Below are positions 35,789-43,705 of a DNA stretch of 64,000 nt, in pieces. The DNA is from Pseudomonas sp. UBA4194 (GTDB lineage: Bacteria; Pseudomonadota; Gammaproteobacteria; Pseudomonadales; Pseudomonadaceae), in assembly GCF_002379585.1 (NCBI RefSeq), contig NZ_DFUE01000020.1:1-64000 (forward strand). Direction: 5' to 3'. Below the pieces are notes generated by a model. The model worked only from the letters and a program-made list of their open reading frames with translations. It ran no database searches and was not told where the DNA came from. Position 1 is the first letter of the stretch; each line of letters begins with the position of its first letter. The position numbers and the translations under genes were made by a program.

Positions 35789-37275
35789 GCCACAACAAAA
35801 CCGCCATCGTGATCGGTGCGGGATTCGGCGGCCTGGCCTTGGCCATCCGCCTGCAGGCAGCGGGCATCCGCACCACCCTGCTGGAAAAGCGTGATCAACC
35901 CGGCGGTCGCGCCTACGTGTACCGCGACCAGGGCTTTACCTTCGACGCGGGGCCTACGGTGATCACCGACCCGAGCGCGATCGAAGAACTGTTCACCTTG
36001 AGCGGCAAGAAGCTGGCCGACTACGTCGAGATGCTGCCGGTGGCTCCGTTCTATCGACTGTGCTGGGAAGACGGCACGCAGTTCGACTACGCCAACGACC
36101 AGGCCAGCCTCGACCGCCAGATCCATGCCTTGAACCCCAACGACGTGGCGGGCTACCAACGCTTTCTGGCGTATTCCAAGGCCGTATTCGAGGAAGGCTA
36201 CCTGAAGCTGGGCGCCGTGCCGTTCCTGTCGTTTCGCGACATGCTCCAGGCCGGCCCGCAACTGGCGCGGTTGCAAGCCTGGCGCAGCGTCTACTCGATG
36301 GTTTCGCGCTTCATCGAGCACGACAAGCTACGCCAGGCGTTCTCTTTTCACTCGCTGCTGGTCGGCGGCAACCCCTTCGCTACCTCATCGATCTACACCC
36401 TGATCCATGCCCTGGAGCGCCAGTGGGGGGTGTGGTTTCCCAAGGGGGGGACCGGTGCCTTGGTGCAAGGCATGGTCAAGCTGTTCCAGGATCTGGGCGG
36501 CACGTTGGAACTCAACGCCGACATCGCCGCCATCGACGTCGACAACGGCTGCGCCACTGCGGTACGGGCCAAGGACGGCCGCCGCTGGCAGGCCGATTGT
36601 GTCGCCTCCAATGCCGACGTGGTGCACACCTACACCGATCTGCTGGGCGCGCATCCTCGCGGACAGCAGGAAGGCAAGCGGCTCAAGAGCAAGCGTTTCA
36701 GCAATTCACTGTTCGTGATTCATTTTGGCCTGAAGCGACCGCAGCCGCAGTTGCAACACCACACCGTCTGCTTCGGTCAACGCTATCGCGGCCTGATCGA
36801 CGAGATTTTCAAAGGCCCCGGTCTGGCAGAGGATTTTTCGCTCTACCTGCACGCACCCTGCGTCACCGACCCCAGCCTGGCACCCCCAGGCTGCTCCAGC
36901 CATTACGTGCTGTCGCCAGTTCCCCACCTGGGCAACGCTGAAATCGACTGGGCCGTGGAGGGCCCGCGCTACCGAGACCGCATTTTCGCCTATCTTGAGC
37001 AGCACTACATGCCGGGGCTGCGGGAAGATCTGGTGACCAGCCGCATCTTCACGCCCCACGACTTTCGAGATGAGCTCAACGCTCATCTGGGCTCGGCGTT
37101 CTCGCTGGAACCGGTGTTGCAGCAAAGCGCCTGGTTTCGGCCGCACAACCGCGACGCGCAGTTGGGCAACGTTTACCTGGTGGGCGCTGGAACCCACCCC
37201 GGCGCTGGCGTACCCGGGGTGATCGGCTCCGCCAAGGCCACGGCGCGCCTGATGCTGGAGGATCTGGGAGCATGA
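35785..37275 (+). CDS. crtI: Phytoene desaturase
   Basis: A 496-residue CrtI enzyme converting phytoene to lycopene. The N-terminal FAD motif is VIGAGFGGLALAIRLQAAG, followed by DQPGGRAYVY and FTFDAGPTVITDP. Near the C-terminus is the family block VYLVGAGTHPGAGVPGVIGSA. Four desaturation steps are usual for bacterial CrtI; the extent cannot be read from sequence. It overlaps crtY and crtB by 4 bases on each side. Confidence 0.94.
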   Translation: MSHNKTAIVIGAGFGGLALAIRLQAAGIRTTLLEKRDQPGGRAYVYRDQGFTFDAGPTVITDPSAIEELFTLSGKKLADYVEMLPVAPFYRLCWEDGTQFDYANDQASLDRQIHALNPNDVAGYQRFLAYSKAVFEEGYLKLGAVPFLSFRDMLQAGPQLARLQAWRSVYSMVSRFIEHDKLRQAFSFHSLLVGGNPFATSSIYTLIHALERQWGVWFPKGGTGALVQGMVKLFQDLGGTLELNADIAAIDVDNGCATAVRAKDGRRWQADCVASNADVVHTYTDLLGAHPRGQQEGKRLKSKRFSNSLFVIHFGLKRPQPQLQHHTVCFGQRYRGLIDEIFKGPGLAEDFSLYLHAPCVTDPSLAPPGCSSHYVLSPVPHLGNAEIDWAVEGPRYRDRIFAYLEQHYMPGLREDLVTSRIFTPHDFRDELNAHLGSAFSLEPVLQQSAWFRPHNRDAQLGNVYLVGAGTHPGAGVPGVIGSAKATARLMLEDLGA

Positions 37276-38273
37276 CCACCGCTACGCCTGAAGACAGTGC
37301 GCTGATCGACCACGCCAGCCAGAGCATCGCGGTCGGCTCGAAGAGCTTTGCCGCGGCCTCGAAACTGTTCGACGAGCCTACCCGCCGCAGCGCGGTGATG
37401 CTCTACGCCTGGTGTCGACACTGCGACGACGTGATCGACGGCCAGCAGGCCGGCCACGATGCCGTACCGATCAGCCCGGCCGAGGCTCGCGTGCGTTTGG
37501 CGCGCCTGCAGGTCCAGACCCGGGCGGTGTATGCCGGCGCTGTGCTGACCGAGCCGGCATTCGCGGCGCTGCGCCAGGTGGTGCGCAAGCACCACATTCC
37601 CGAACGCCACGCCCAGGAGCATCTGGACGGTTTTGCAATGGACGTGGTCGAGCGCCATTACGCCAGCGTCGAGGACACCTTGAGCTACTGCTATCACGTA
37701 GCGGGGGTGGTCGGCCTGATGATGGCCAGGGTCATGGGGGCGCAGGATGAGCGGACCCTGGACCGCGCTTGCGATTTGGGTCTGGCGTTTCAGCTGAGCA
37801 ATATTGCCCGGGATATCGTCGAGGATGCCAAGGTCGGGCGCTGTTACCTGCCCGCGCAGTGGCTGGCCGAAATGAACATCGACCCGCAGCACCTGACCGA
37901 TCCGATCTATCGCCCGGCACTGGCGGTACTGGCCAAACGGTTGGTGGACATGGCTGAACCTTACTACCGCAGCGCCCATGCCGGCCTGCCCGCCCTGCCC
38001 TGGCGTTCGGCCTGGGCGGTGGCCACGGCGGCTGCGGTGTACCGGCAGATTGGCGTCCAGGTGGTCGCTGCGGGGCCGCAAGCCTGGGACGGGCGGGTGT
38101 CGACCTCCAAGGTGCAAAAGCTTGGCGCGGCCCTGACCGGGCTGTGGCAGGCCGTTACTCGGCGTTGGCGGCGCTGGCCCGATCGGCCGACGGGCTTGTG
38201 GCAGCGCCCTCATCGGCCTTGCGCAGCGGCCCCTGATGCAAGTCGCGCAATTGAGCCCGCAGGCGAGCGGTAG
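37272..38273 (+). CDS. crtB: Phytoene synthase
   Basis: A 333-residue squalene/phytoene synthase condensing two GGPP. Conserved segments include RRSAVMLYAWCRHCDDVID (first aspartate motif, CRHCDDVID), DGFAMDV, and the second motif QLSNIARDIVEDA. It is the last gene of the fni-crtXYIB operon. Its 3' end overlaps the convergent crtZ by 119 bases (38155-38273), so its last 39 codons are antisense to the crtZ C-terminus. Confidence 0.93.
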   Translation: MTTATPEDSALIDHASQSIAVGSKSFAAASKLFDEPTRRSAVMLYAWCRHCDDVIDGQQAGHDAVPISPAEARVRLARLQVQTRAVYAGAVLTEPAFAALRQVVRKHHIPERHAQEHLDGFAMDVVERHYASVEDTLSYCYHVAGVVGLMMARVMGAQDERTLDRACDLGLAFQLSNIARDIVEDAKVGRCYLPAQWLAEMNIDPQHLTDPIYRPALAVLAKRLVDMAEPYYRSAHAGLPALPWRSAWAVATAAAVYRQIGVQVVAAGPQAWDGRVSTSKVQKLGAALTGLWQAVTRRWRRWPDRPTGLWQRPHRPCAAAPDASRAIEPAGER

Positions 38274-38709
38274 AAGGCGCATAAAGGAAACCGAACGACA
38301 CGCAGCGCTCCTTGCCCTCCACCGCGTGGTGCATCAGATGAGCCTGGTACAACCGTTTCAGATAGCCGCTGCGTGGCACGAGTTTGAGCGGCCAGCGCCG
38401 GTGCACCAGACCATCGTGAACGATGAAGTACAGCAGGCCGTAACCGGTCATGCCGGCGCCGATCCATTCCAGGGGATGGGCGCCCTGCGTGCCGGCGGCA
38501 ATCAGAATGATCGCCAACACGGCGAACACCAACGCATACAGGTCGTTCTTTTCGAACCAGCCGTTGCGGGGCTCGTGGTGCGAGCGATGCCAGCCCCAGC
38601 CCCACCCATGCATCAGGTATTTATGGGCCAGGTAGGCCACCCCTTCCATGGCGGCCAGGGTAACGAAGAAGATCAGGGCATTGACGATCACGGCTATTCT
38701 CGGATCCAT
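38155..38709 (-). CDS. crtZ: Beta-carotene hydroxylase
   Basis: A 184-residue membrane non-heme diiron hydroxylase making zeaxanthin. Its histidine boxes are visible: HKYLMH, HRSHH, HDGLVHRRW and HLMHH. Two to four membrane segments surround them. The C-terminal tail is alanine-rich and overlaps crtB. The start at ATG 38709 has no clear Shine-Dalgarno sequence; instead a tiny ORF (MNAFT) ends with its TGA directly before this ATG, so translation may start by reinitiation. It lies 118 bases downstream of the TonB receptor gene on the same strand. Confidence 0.9.
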   Translation of the reverse strand: MDPRIAVIVNALIFFVTLAAMEGVAYLAHKYLMHGWGWGWHRSHHEPRNGWFEKNDLYALVFAVLAIILIAAGTQGAHPLEWIGAGMTGYGLLYFIVHDGLVHRRWPLKLVPRSGYLKRLYQAHLMHHAVEGKERCVSFGFLYAPSTARLRAQLRDLHQGPLRKADEGAATSPSADRASAANAE

Positions 38710-38748
38710 TCATGTAAAGGCATTCATGTAAACGCATTCATGTAAAGG
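38707..38748. repeat. Triplicated 14-bp element at the crtZ start
   Basis: Three head-to-tail copies of CATTCATGTAAAGG (38707-38720, 38721-38734 with AACG at its end, 38735-38748). The first copy contains the crtZ start codon. On the minus strand each unit holds ATGAATG, so the array creates overlapping short ORFs. Confidence 0.9.
38710..38727 (-). other. Upstream mini-ORF MNAFT, abutting crtZ
   Basis: ATG AAT GCC TTT ACA TGA, with the TGA directly followed by the crtZ ATG. A second, like mini-ORF (38724-38741) overlaps it by ATGA. Both are created by the 14-bp repeat. Expression is not shown. Confidence 0.5.
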
Positions 38749-38827
38749 AACGCATGTGCGGCCCTGAGGATAACCCGCGGGCCCAGGCCTGACCATTCCA
38801 CCCATCTGCTGCGAATCGACCGCATCC

Positions 38828-41011
38828 TCAGCGCAAGCTCCAGGACACGCCCGCATACACCCCCAGACCATCGCCAGGGGTCGAACGGGCGGCGTCGAGG
38901 CCCTGATCGTCGTAGCCGGGGGTAACGGTACTGGCGTAACGCTCATTGGTCAGATTGCGCACATCCAGCCAGGTTTGCCACGATTCGCTGGGCGCGGCGT
39001 ACCCCAAGGTCGCGCCGAACAGCGTATAGGGCGCGGCATCGTAGGAGTTGGCATAGTCCACCGCCACCTTGGAGGCGTGCTGCACGTTGATACCGGTATA
39101 GACGCCACTGGGGTGGCTATAGCGCAGTTCAGCCTGGTAATAGTGCACCGGAATACCCGGCAGCGGATTGGAACCGAAGCGTTGATCGTCCTCATAGTGG
39201 AAGTCGCTGAAGGTGTACGCCTGGCGCAGTGCCAGCTTGCCTCGCGCGCCGCCGTCCCACAGTGGGCTGTCCAACGCCAACTCTACCCCCTGGTGAATGG
39301 TTGGGCTGGCATTGCTTTCGCCAATGACCTGGGAAGTGGTGGCCGTAGCCGCCTGGGTTTCGACGCTGAGCAGCTCGTGGCGGACCTGGGAGTAGTACCA
39401 CGCCAGATCCCACTGGCCGAACCAGGCTTGCCCACGCCCGCCCAGTTCCAGGGTGGTCGCGGTCTGGTTCTGAAGCTTCACACCGGCACGTTGCAAGCCT
39501 GTCGCGGCACCACTACCCGCCGGAAAATACAGGTTCGAACCCCAGATCATCGACCACGGGTGCGGCGGCTCTACCGAACGGCTGAGGTTACCGAACACCT
39601 GAAGATCGGCCCGATAGTCATAGCGCAACCCCAGCCGCGGGGCGTAGTCCCAATCGTGCAGGCTGGTGCGATCGCTGTTGACCGGGTAGGTCACTTCGGT
39701 CTGCCGGCGGGTATAGATGGCGGCCAGACCGGTAGTCAGCCACAGATCGGGCATCAGCTCCAATTCGTTGCTCAGATGCAGCACATTGTCCGAGCCCAGA
39801 TAGCTGTAATCCCGCGTTCGGGTACCCACCGGGTAACCGGCGGTATTGCCCACCGGCGTACGTACATGTTCCGACACACCGCTGTTGGGCAGCGCCGTGG
39901 TACTGCGAAAACCCACTGTAGTCTTGCTCTGATGGCCGAACAGCAAGTCGTCACGACTGTAATCCAGAGTGGCGCTGACATCGGTGTAGGCTACCTTCAT
40001 GCGATTGGTACCCTCGCGCAGGTCCATGGGGTAATCGTGATACACCAGGCCGGCGACCACCTTGGAGCTGTCATCCAGATGCCAGGTGGTCTTGTTGGCA
40101 ATCCAGGTACTGCCCGGCTGCAGCCGCTTGGAATCGCGAGCAACGTTGACTGCACTGGCAGCACGGGGATCATGGCTGATCTGGTAGCGGGTGAGCCGAC
40201 CCGGCGTGTCGTTGTCGGTTTCGCGGTAGCGAAAGTAGAAACGCGTTTCCAGTTCGGGGCTGAACCGATAACCGAAATTTGCTGCAACGCCCTGGCTGCT
40301 GCCGGCGCTGTGGTCCTGATAGCCGTCGTATCTAGAGTCGGTAAGCGAGACATAGTAGTCGGCATCGCCCAGCACTTGTCCTGAGCTGATCTGGCGCTTG
40401 GTATAGCCGTGGCTGCCGGCTTCATAGCGCAGCTGCAAGCGCGGCGCGTCGTAGCCGGTGTGGGTGATGTAATCGATCGCACCGCCCAACGCCAACGACC
40501 CACGATCGAATCCGTTGGCGCCGCGCAGCACTTCGACCCGGCTCAACCACAACGGCTCGAGCAATTCGTAAGGCGTACCGCCCGGGCCGGTCAGTGGCAA
40601 GCCGTCGAACATCTGGTAGATCCCGGACGCATGGGCACCCGGTCCGCGGTTGATGCCCGAGCCGCGAATGGATATCTTCGCCCCCTCATTGTTCGCGGCC
40701 TTGGCGTATATCCCAGCCTGGTACCTGAACAGGTCCTCATTGCCAGAGATACGCCCCGACGCCACTTCCGCCATATCCACCAGGTTGCTGGCGCCCGGGA
40801 TCGTGTGCAACGCGTCCTGCGCGGCCTGGATCTCGCTGTAGTCTTCCCCGCTGACCTCCACCGACGGCAACTGCATGACCTGCACCTCGGCGGCCTGAGC
40901 CGAACCCACCATCACCCCGACGCCGAGCAGCGACCAGGCAAGCCGGCGAGAATGGGAAATCGGCCCAGCGCAACGGGGCACAGGCAAAGTGAGTGGACGC
41001 TGTTGCGGCAT
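38828..41011 (-). CDS. TonB-dependent outer-membrane receptor
   Basis: A 727-residue TonB-dependent receptor (FecA-like siderophore group). It has an N-terminal signal-type region (about residues 1-40, ending SAQA), a TonB-box-like stretch, a plug domain (GNEDLFRYQAGIYAKAANNEGAKI, RGSGINRGPG, VEVLRGANGFDRGSLALGGAI), and a beta-barrel with a C-terminal aromatic-poor but typical SWSLR end. The ligand is not deducible. AAGGA lies 9 bases before ATG 41011. It is the upstream neighbour of crtZ on the same strand. Confidence 0.88.
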   Translation of the reverse strand: MPQQRPLTLPVPRCAGPISHSRRLAWSLLGVGVMVGSAQAAEVQVMQLPSVEVSGEDYSEIQAAQDALHTIPGASNLVDMAEVASGRISGNEDLFRYQAGIYAKAANNEGAKISIRGSGINRGPGAHASGIYQMFDGLPLTGPGGTPYELLEPLWLSRVEVLRGANGFDRGSLALGGAIDYITHTGYDAPRLQLRYEAGSHGYTKRQISSGQVLGDADYYVSLTDSRYDGYQDHSAGSSQGVAANFGYRFSPELETRFYFRYRETDNDTPGRLTRYQISHDPRAASAVNVARDSKRLQPGSTWIANKTTWHLDDSSKVVAGLVYHDYPMDLREGTNRMKVAYTDVSATLDYSRDDLLFGHQSKTTVGFRSTTALPNSGVSEHVRTPVGNTAGYPVGTRTRDYSYLGSDNVLHLSNELELMPDLWLTTGLAAIYTRRQTEVTYPVNSDRTSLHDWDYAPRLGLRYDYRADLQVFGNLSRSVEPPHPWSMIWGSNLYFPAGSGAATGLQRAGVKLQNQTATTLELGGRGQAWFGQWDLAWYYSQVRHELLSVETQAATATTSQVIGESNASPTIHQGVELALDSPLWDGGARGKLALRQAYTFSDFHYEDDQRFGSNPLPGIPVHYYQAELRYSHPSGVYTGINVQHASKVAVDYANSYDAAPYTLFGATLGYAAPSESWQTWLDVRNLTNERYASTVTPGYDDQGLDAARSTPGDGLGVYAGVSWSLR

Positions 41012-41139
41012 GTACGGTGATCCTTGAACGCTAAATAGGCACGGACGCGGCTCACCCCACGGCCGGGGGCCGAAAGGTGATGGTGTCGGAGAGGGATGGA
41101 CGCTCGCCGCGGGCGTGCGAGCACATCAGCAGGCGCAGA

Positions 41140-41349
41140 TTACGTCTGGCTGCAAAGAGTCTTCAGGTAGGTCTGACCTTTGGCCGTCAGGGCCAGGCGC
41201 GTCTTGCCTTCAGGCGTTACCCGAGTGATCACGTAACCCACCAGCATCAACGCGCGCAGCGCAAAGCCGTCATCACTGCCGAAGGCCTGCCAGTCGGCAG
41301 CCTCTATCAGGGTCAACAAGCGCTTGTAGTTGACTTGGTCTTCAGTCAT
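41140..41349 (-). CDS. Small conserved hypothetical protein
   Basis: A 69-residue protein (MTEDQVNYKRLL start) with one cysteine at the tail and a winged-helix-like pattern (helix, LRALMLVGYVITRVTPEGKTRLALT). I do not know a function. TTG 41352, just before the ATG, is an alternative start with the better-placed GAGG. It lies between the TonB receptor and a divergent hypothetical gene. Confidence 0.55.
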   Translation of the reverse strand: MTEDQVNYKRLLTLIEAADWQAFGSDDGFALRALMLVGYVITRVTPEGKTRLALTAKGQTYLKTLCSQT

Positions 41350-41530
41350 CAATGGCCAGGCCTCGATTGCATCGGTTGGGGCGCAAATAGCTTACTCATA
41401 AATGGCCCCTGGCGTCTCCCTGCGCCAGGGCATCCGAACTCCGTCGGCGGCAGATCGTCGCACCAACCGATAATAATTGGACCTTTTTCTTCGCCATGGG
41501 CTCCATCTTGAGTCAACGCTGGAGATCACC

Positions 41531-41797
41531 ATGGCAAACCCCACTCTGTTCATCATCGATTACCGACTTCACGGCGCCGAGAAGTCGTTCATCATCCGTC
41601 TACCCCAGCTCAACGCGGCCGATGCATGGCATTGGGCAAGCTGCGATGCCGGTGTGGGGATCATCCCCAAATTCGGTCGCGAGAAGATAAAGAAAGTCGG
41701 CAAGGCTGAAGCCGAGCAATATGGCATATCCGAGGTACGCTGGAGAGCCTCCGGACAGCCTGCAACGGCACCTGTAGGCGCTCAGACGCAGTTTTGA
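41531..41797 (+). CDS. Conserved hypothetical protein (DUF6555-like)
   Basis: An 88-residue protein that I believe belongs to DUF6555, a small Pseudomonas family: strands at the start (LFIIDYRLHGAEKSFIIRLP), the motif DAWHWASCDAGVGIIPKFGR, and a basic segment KIKKVGKAEAEQYGI. Function unknown. GGAG precedes ATG 41531. It is followed closely by the response regulator, perhaps in one transcript. Confidence 0.65.
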   Translation: MANPTLFIIDYRLHGAEKSFIIRLPQLNAADAWHWASCDAGVGIIPKFGREKIKKVGKAEAEQYGISEVRWRASGQPATAPVGAQTQF

Positions 41798-41826
41798 GGG
41801 GAACATCTGCATGGCGACCTAGTCCC

Positions 41827-42282
41827 ATGCACATGATAAATCGGACCGAAGAACCTATTGCTTTGCCGACCGTTCTCCTGGTGGAGGACGACTGGGTCAT
41901 CAGGGTATTGATACACGACATCCTTGAAAACGAAGCCTTCCACGTCGTGGCGTTCGAAACAGCCGACGAGGCCTGGACGTACCTGCACCAGCAGGCAGGC
42001 AACGTCGATCTGATCTTTTCGGATATTCACATGCCTGGGTCTCTGGACGGCATCGATCTGGCCAACCTGGCGTACCGGCGCTGGCCCCACATACCCATGA
42101 TCCTGTCTTCCGCCGTGCGCGGGCAGCAGCGACTGGATTCAGGGTGTGTGCCCATCTTCGTGCCCAAGCCCTGGCACTCTCGCGAAATCGGCATGGTGTG
42201 TCGCAGGGCGCTGGCCGATCGCAAGGCCCAGCGTAGAGCCGCTGCCCAGGTGTCGGACCCGACCTTCTCTCTCAAAGACTGA
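41827..42282 (+). CDS. Receiver-domain response regulator (no output domain)
   Basis: A 151-residue CheY-like protein. The acidic pair is VEDDW, the phospho-acceptor aspartate is in LIFSDIHMPGSLDG, the conserved Thr/Ser is in PMILSSAV and the Lys in FVPKPW. There is no DNA-binding output domain, so it may act by protein-protein contacts. The start is uncertain: ATG 41827, ATG 41833 or a TTG at 41794. A strong hairpin follows the stop. Confidence 0.85.
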   Translation: MHMINRTEEPIALPTVLLVEDDWVIRVLIHDILENEAFHVVAFETADEAWTYLHQQAGNVDLIFSDIHMPGSLDGIDLANLAYRRWPHIPMILSSAVRGQQRLDSGCVPIFVPKPWHSREIGMVCRRALADRKAQRRAAAQVSDPTFSLKD

Positions 42283-42301
42283 CCGGCCCGTCGGGCCGGT
42301 C
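42281..42301. terminator. Hairpin between convergent genes
   Basis: GACCGGCCC (42281-42289) and GGGCCGGTC (42293-42301) form a perfect 9-bp stem with a GTC loop, overlapping the stop codon of the response regulator gene. It lies between convergent genes and could end transcripts from both sides; T-runs are absent. Confidence 0.55.
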
Positions 42302-42314
42302 GGTGCTCATCGGC

Positions 42315-43412
42315 TTATTTCGCCAGATCGGCTTTCAAGCGTTGGCCAGCATAGGCTTGTGCCTGCTCAGCCTTTTCAACCACTGCCGCGGTCCCGAAGA
42401 ACTCGTGGGTCACGCCCGGGTAGACCTTGCGCTCGACACTCACCCCCGCCTTGCGCAGCGCTTGCTCCAACTGCGCGCCATCGTCACGCAATGGATCGAT
42501 CTCGGCATTGATGACCGTCACAGGTGGCAGCCCTTGCAGATTGGCGTGGACCAGGTCGATCCGCGGGTCCTTGGCATCCGCCGGACTGGAGGTAACCTGC
42601 GCAATGAACCACAACATCATTGGTCGGTTGAGCGGCATGGCATCGGCGTACTTGAGGTACGACTCGGTATCGGTGTTGGATTGTGCCACCGGATAAACCG
42701 ACAGCACGTGCTTGGGCGCCGTCAGGCCAGCCTTGTGCGCAGCGACAGCCGTCGCCACGGCCAGATTGCCCCCCGCGCTTTCCCCCGCCAACGCCAGGCG
42801 CTTGGGGTCGCCGTTGAGGGTGGCCGCGTTGCTCGCCAGCCAACGGTAGGCCGCCAGCGCATCATCGTGTGCAGCGGGGAATTTGTTTTCCGGAGCCCGG
42901 CGATAATCGACCGAAACCACTACAGCGTTGGCTTGTTTAGCCAGGCCGCGTGCACCGCCGTCGTATACCTTGCGATCGGCAAACACCCAGCCACCGCCAT
43001 GGAAATACAACACGACCGGAAACGGCCCACTGCCCTCTGGGGTGTAGACAGTTGCCGGCATGGCGCCGCCAGCGCCCGGTACGGTGGTTTCTCGGGACGT
43101 TACGCCCGGCACCAGGGCGGTGGGCGTGCTGTCGCGCTTCTGGTCGGCAAGGACGCCCTTGACCGCATCTGCCATGGTGGGCTGCAACCGCGCTTCGGCC
43201 GGGGTGATCTTCTCCACGGCCTTGGCATCGAAGCTGGCGAATTTGTTCAGCACCGTTTGCATGTCCGACTCAGTGCGGAACAGGCTTTTCGTACCGCTGA
43301 CCGCCAGCTCTGACACTGAACGCTTTTCGGGGTCACGAGCACAGCCTTGCAATGCCACCGCGACACCGATGACCGACATTGCGACAAGCCATTTGCGATG
43401 GTTCTTTATCAT
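42315..43412 (-). CDS. Alpha/beta hydrolase (HSL-family esterase), lipoprotein
   Basis: A 365-residue esterase of the hormone-sensitive lipase family. The oxyanion motif is YFHGGGWVFAD and the nucleophile elbow GESAGGNLAVA; the aspartate is in INAEIDPLRDDG, the histidine in PGVTHEF. The N-terminus has a lipoprotein signal with the lipobox-like LQGC (cysteine near residue 23), so it is probably membrane-anchored in the periplasm. ATG 43412 has GAGGAA upstream. Substrate unknown. Confidence 0.85.
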   Translation of the reverse strand: MIKNHRKWLVAMSVIGVAVALQGCARDPEKRSVSELAVSGTKSLFRTESDMQTVLNKFASFDAKAVEKITPAEARLQPTMADAVKGVLADQKRDSTPTALVPGVTSRETTVPGAGGAMPATVYTPEGSGPFPVVLYFHGGGWVFADRKVYDGGARGLAKQANAVVVSVDYRRAPENKFPAAHDDALAAYRWLASNAATLNGDPKRLALAGESAGGNLAVATAVAAHKAGLTAPKHVLSVYPVAQSNTDTESYLKYADAMPLNRPMMLWFIAQVTSSPADAKDPRIDLVHANLQGLPPVTVINAEIDPLRDDGAQLEQALRKAGVSVERKVYPGVTHEFFGTAAVVEKAEQAQAYAGQRLKADLAK

Positions 43413-43705
43413 TCTTGTTTCCTCAGCGATTGATTGACGTGGCCGACCTATTGGCGTGCTCACCAAATATCAGTCAGGACCTGCGCATCCATCGTTCAAG
43501 GAATGTTCAGCGACGCGGGACGAACGGTAGAGCGACTTCCCGCATGCTCACCGGCGGCACGTCGCTGATCGACTCAGGTGAACTACCAGAGCAGGGCTCC
43601 GTCATCTGCATGCAGGCGCTTGAAGACAGATGCCTTTGAGCGCCCCTGTAGGAGCGGCCATACGTCGCGAATCAGCCCACGCAACAACAAAGGCATATAA
43701 AGACC
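43413..43705. other. Spacer with REP-like repeat
   Basis: About 290 bases with divergent promoters (esterase and alcohol dehydrogenase). A REP-like element CCTGTAGGAGCGGCC lies at 43645-43675. No gene is seen. Confidence 0.6.
43645..43675 (+). repeat. REP-like repeat (TAGGAGCGGCC type)
   Basis: A single Pseudomonas REP-type sequence, CCTGTAGGAGCGGCC then GTCGCGAATCAG, 31 bp, upstream of the alcohol dehydrogenase gene. It differs from the two copies at 6864 and 6943 in the inner part. Confidence 0.6.
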
